A DNA stretch of 64,000 nt, from contig NZ_CP083376.1 in assembly GCF_020042665.1 (NCBI RefSeq), positions 3,880,001-3,944,000 of the forward strand, read 5' to 3'. This DNA is from Pseudoxanthomonas sp. X-1. GTDB taxonomy: Bacteria; Pseudomonadota; Gammaproteobacteria; Xanthomonadales; Xanthomonadaceae. Under the pieces are notes generated by a model. The model saw only the letters and a list, made by a program, of their open reading frames with translations. It was not told the origin of the DNA and did not search any database. Below, piece after piece: positions 62,894-64,000 of the stretch (the stretch's first letter is position 1; the number at the start of each line of letters is the position of its first letter). Position numbers and translations under genes: made by a program.

Positions 62894-63310
62894 TTACGAG
62901 TAATGCTCGGTCTCACGGGAGTTGACGCTGCAAGCCTCGCGGACCGATCTGCAGGTTCTCCCACCCAGCGCGTCGATGTTGCCGGCGACGTTGTAGAAGC
63001 TCTCGGCGCGCAGGAAGAAACCGCCCCTGGCTCGCCTGCCGCTGCGCCCCAGGCGCGGAACGTCGTGCGGGGTCGAATGCGAGGCGACCGTGCTGAAGTC
63101 GAAATCCTGGTCCCGCCCTCGGCGTTGAAACCCCGCGCCACTACGATCGCCTCCAGCGGCGTGGACTTGCCGCTGCCGTTCTCGCCGACGATGAAGGTCA
63201 CCGCTTGGTGGAAGACCAGGCGCGCGTCGGCCAGGCCGCGGATACCAGGCAGGCTGAAGAGTACCGGTCCATCGGCGCATCCTTCTCGCGCTTGAGCGCG
63301 ACATCCAGCA
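62894..63310 (-). pseudogene. Degraded N-terminal fragment of an AAA-family ATPase
   Basis: Reading on the minus strand gives the start of a well-known ATPase family. VALKREKDAPMDRY is followed, in another frame, by FSLPGIRGL, VFHQAVTFIVGENGSGKST (Walker A, about 63186-63160, followed by P in place of L) and GFNAEGGTR. After a further frame change come DFDFSTVASHS and GGFFLRAESFYNVAG. The frameshifts are close to 63260 and 63106, and the region after about 62965 shows no similarity. About 120 N-terminal residues of a roughly 250-residue protein remain, so it cannot be functional. Confidence 0.8.
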
Positions 63311-63404
63311 GGGAGTGCGCGGCATCCCAGGAGGGCTTGGGTAGTCCTTCGAGGCGGAGACGCCGCCTGCAAGCCTGACCCGATCGCGCATGCGCGCACC
63401 GCGA

Positions 63405-64000
63405 TCAGCCGGCCTTGCCACACCCCGACAGCTGCTTGTCGGCGTACCACAGCGCGCGGCGCGACAGGTCGTAGGCCGCGTCGATGGCCTGCGGCAGCTG
63501 GTACTTGGCGCGCGCCGGGTCGGCGCCGTTGGCCAGCGCGTGCTCGCTGCGCTCCAGCGCCTGCAGGTTGCTGCGCACATCGGCCAGCCACTGGTCCTTG
63601 CGCGGGTCATGGCACATCAGCGCGCGGCCCTGCAGCGCGTCGAGCTGGGCGCGGATGGCCTTGGTCGCCTCGCCGGTGGGCTGGGGCGCCTTCTCGAAGG
63701 CGATCGGCGCGGCCTTGTAGGCATCGCCGGTGGCCTCGCTGCCGAGGTCGCCGCGGTTCTGCGCCAGCGCGGGGTTGAAGCGCGTGTCCGGCGGCGGGCG
63801 GGCGGTCGGTGAGCTGCGCCCGCTCTTGAACATGTCGGCGATGGCGCGGTTGACCTTCTGCGTGGCGACATCGCCCAGCGTGCCCTTGGACACCCAGTCC
63901 TTCTCGAACCGGGTCTCGTTGTACTGCACCGGGTTGGGGCGCTCCATCAGCGCCTTGGTTTTGGCCGCATCGCGCGCGTTGGCCAGGCCCGGTGGGCTGC
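63405..64000 (-). CDS. Hypothetical protein, C-terminal part (partial)
   Basis: The frame stays open to the right edge, so the N-terminus lies outside; 198 codons including the stop are visible. The chain reads SPPGLANARDAAKTKALMER and later NETRFEKDWVSKGTLGDVAT. It has a helical pattern with many Ala and charged residues, and two cysteines (ALMCHDPRKDQW and QLSGCGKAG). A signal or anchor cannot be judged without the start. I recognise no family. It follows, on the same strand, an ATPase pseudogene downstream. Confidence 0.65.
   Translation of the reverse strand, partial: SPPGLANARDAAKTKALMERPNPVQYNETRFEKDWVSKGTLGDVATQKVNRAIADMFKSGRSSPTARPPPDTRFNPALAQNRGDLGSEATGDAYKAAPIAFEKAPQPTGEATKAIRAQLDALQGRALMCHDPRKDQWLADVRSNLQALERSEHALANGADPARAKYQLPQAIDAAYDLSRRALWYADKQLSGCGKAG

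Overview
The window looks like a chromosomal segment from a Xanthomonadaceae-type gammaproteobacterium (Pseudoxanthomonas/Lysobacter/Stenotrophomonas relatives). The reasons are very high GC, heptamer GGGATTC-type intergenic repeats, a pyruvate dehydrogenase E3 that carries lipoyl domains, a YajQ-DUF1415 pair, and a protein with the XVIPCD signal that marks Xanthomonadaceae type IV secretion effectors. The genus is an inference. I see no tRNA, rRNA, CRISPR array, intact insertion sequence or prophage.

Layout. Bases 1-1.3 kb hold the end of a multi-pass membrane protein and a GtrA-like protein. Bases 1.6-9.1 kb hold the complete ATP synthase operon atpIBEFHAGDC on the minus strand, with a good sigma70-like promoter at 9105-9134; its last three spacers all carry inverted heptamer repeats. 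A structured, terminator-ended stretch at 9.15-9.36 kb may encode a small RNA. An outer-membrane barrel gene and a 116-bp tandem repeat follow, then aceF-lpd (pyruvate dehydrogenase E2 and an E3 with two tandem lipoyl domains). Bases 14.7-18.7 kb are a trehalose cluster: otsB, a GH15 glucoamylase/trehalase-like enzyme, and otsA. Bases 19.4-26.3 kb hold OmpW, a small acidic protein, YajQ, DUF1415, a short-chain dehydrogenase, a solo ParB-like protein, and a tight overlapping rRNA-modification cluster (RsmC-like methyltransferase, RsuA, HAD phosphatase).

Bases 26.5-35.6 kb hold an EF-hand protein, a UbiB/ABC1 kinase, the ybbP-ybbA ABC system divergent from tesA, several small unknowns and a FrnE-like oxidoreductase. 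Bases 35.6-39.1 kb encode a two-component non-homologous end-joining system, ligD and ku. Bases 39-46.3 kb are mostly housekeeping: DUF proteins, msrB, an EF-hand protein, a CPA1 antiporter and a YadGH-type ABC exporter. Bases 46.5-49.8 kb form an ECF42-type sigma factor module with YCII, VOC and DUF1428 proteins and a candidate autoregulated promoter.

Bases 49.8-64 kb are the most unusual. They hold three scattered members of an apparently uncharacterised small-protein family, a UdgX with an N-terminal DUF4130 domain, a radical SAM repair-type protein separated from it by a dispersed repeat, a stand-alone XVIPCD protein, two membrane EAL proteins (one with a degenerate GGDEF, one with a periplasmic CSS domain), an MpaB/DUF2236 oxygenase, a family 2 glycosyltransferase, and a frameshifted AAA-ATPase remnant. 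DNA repair (LigD, Ku, UdgX, radical SAM) and cyclic-di-GMP signalling (YajQ and two EAL proteins) recur through the window.
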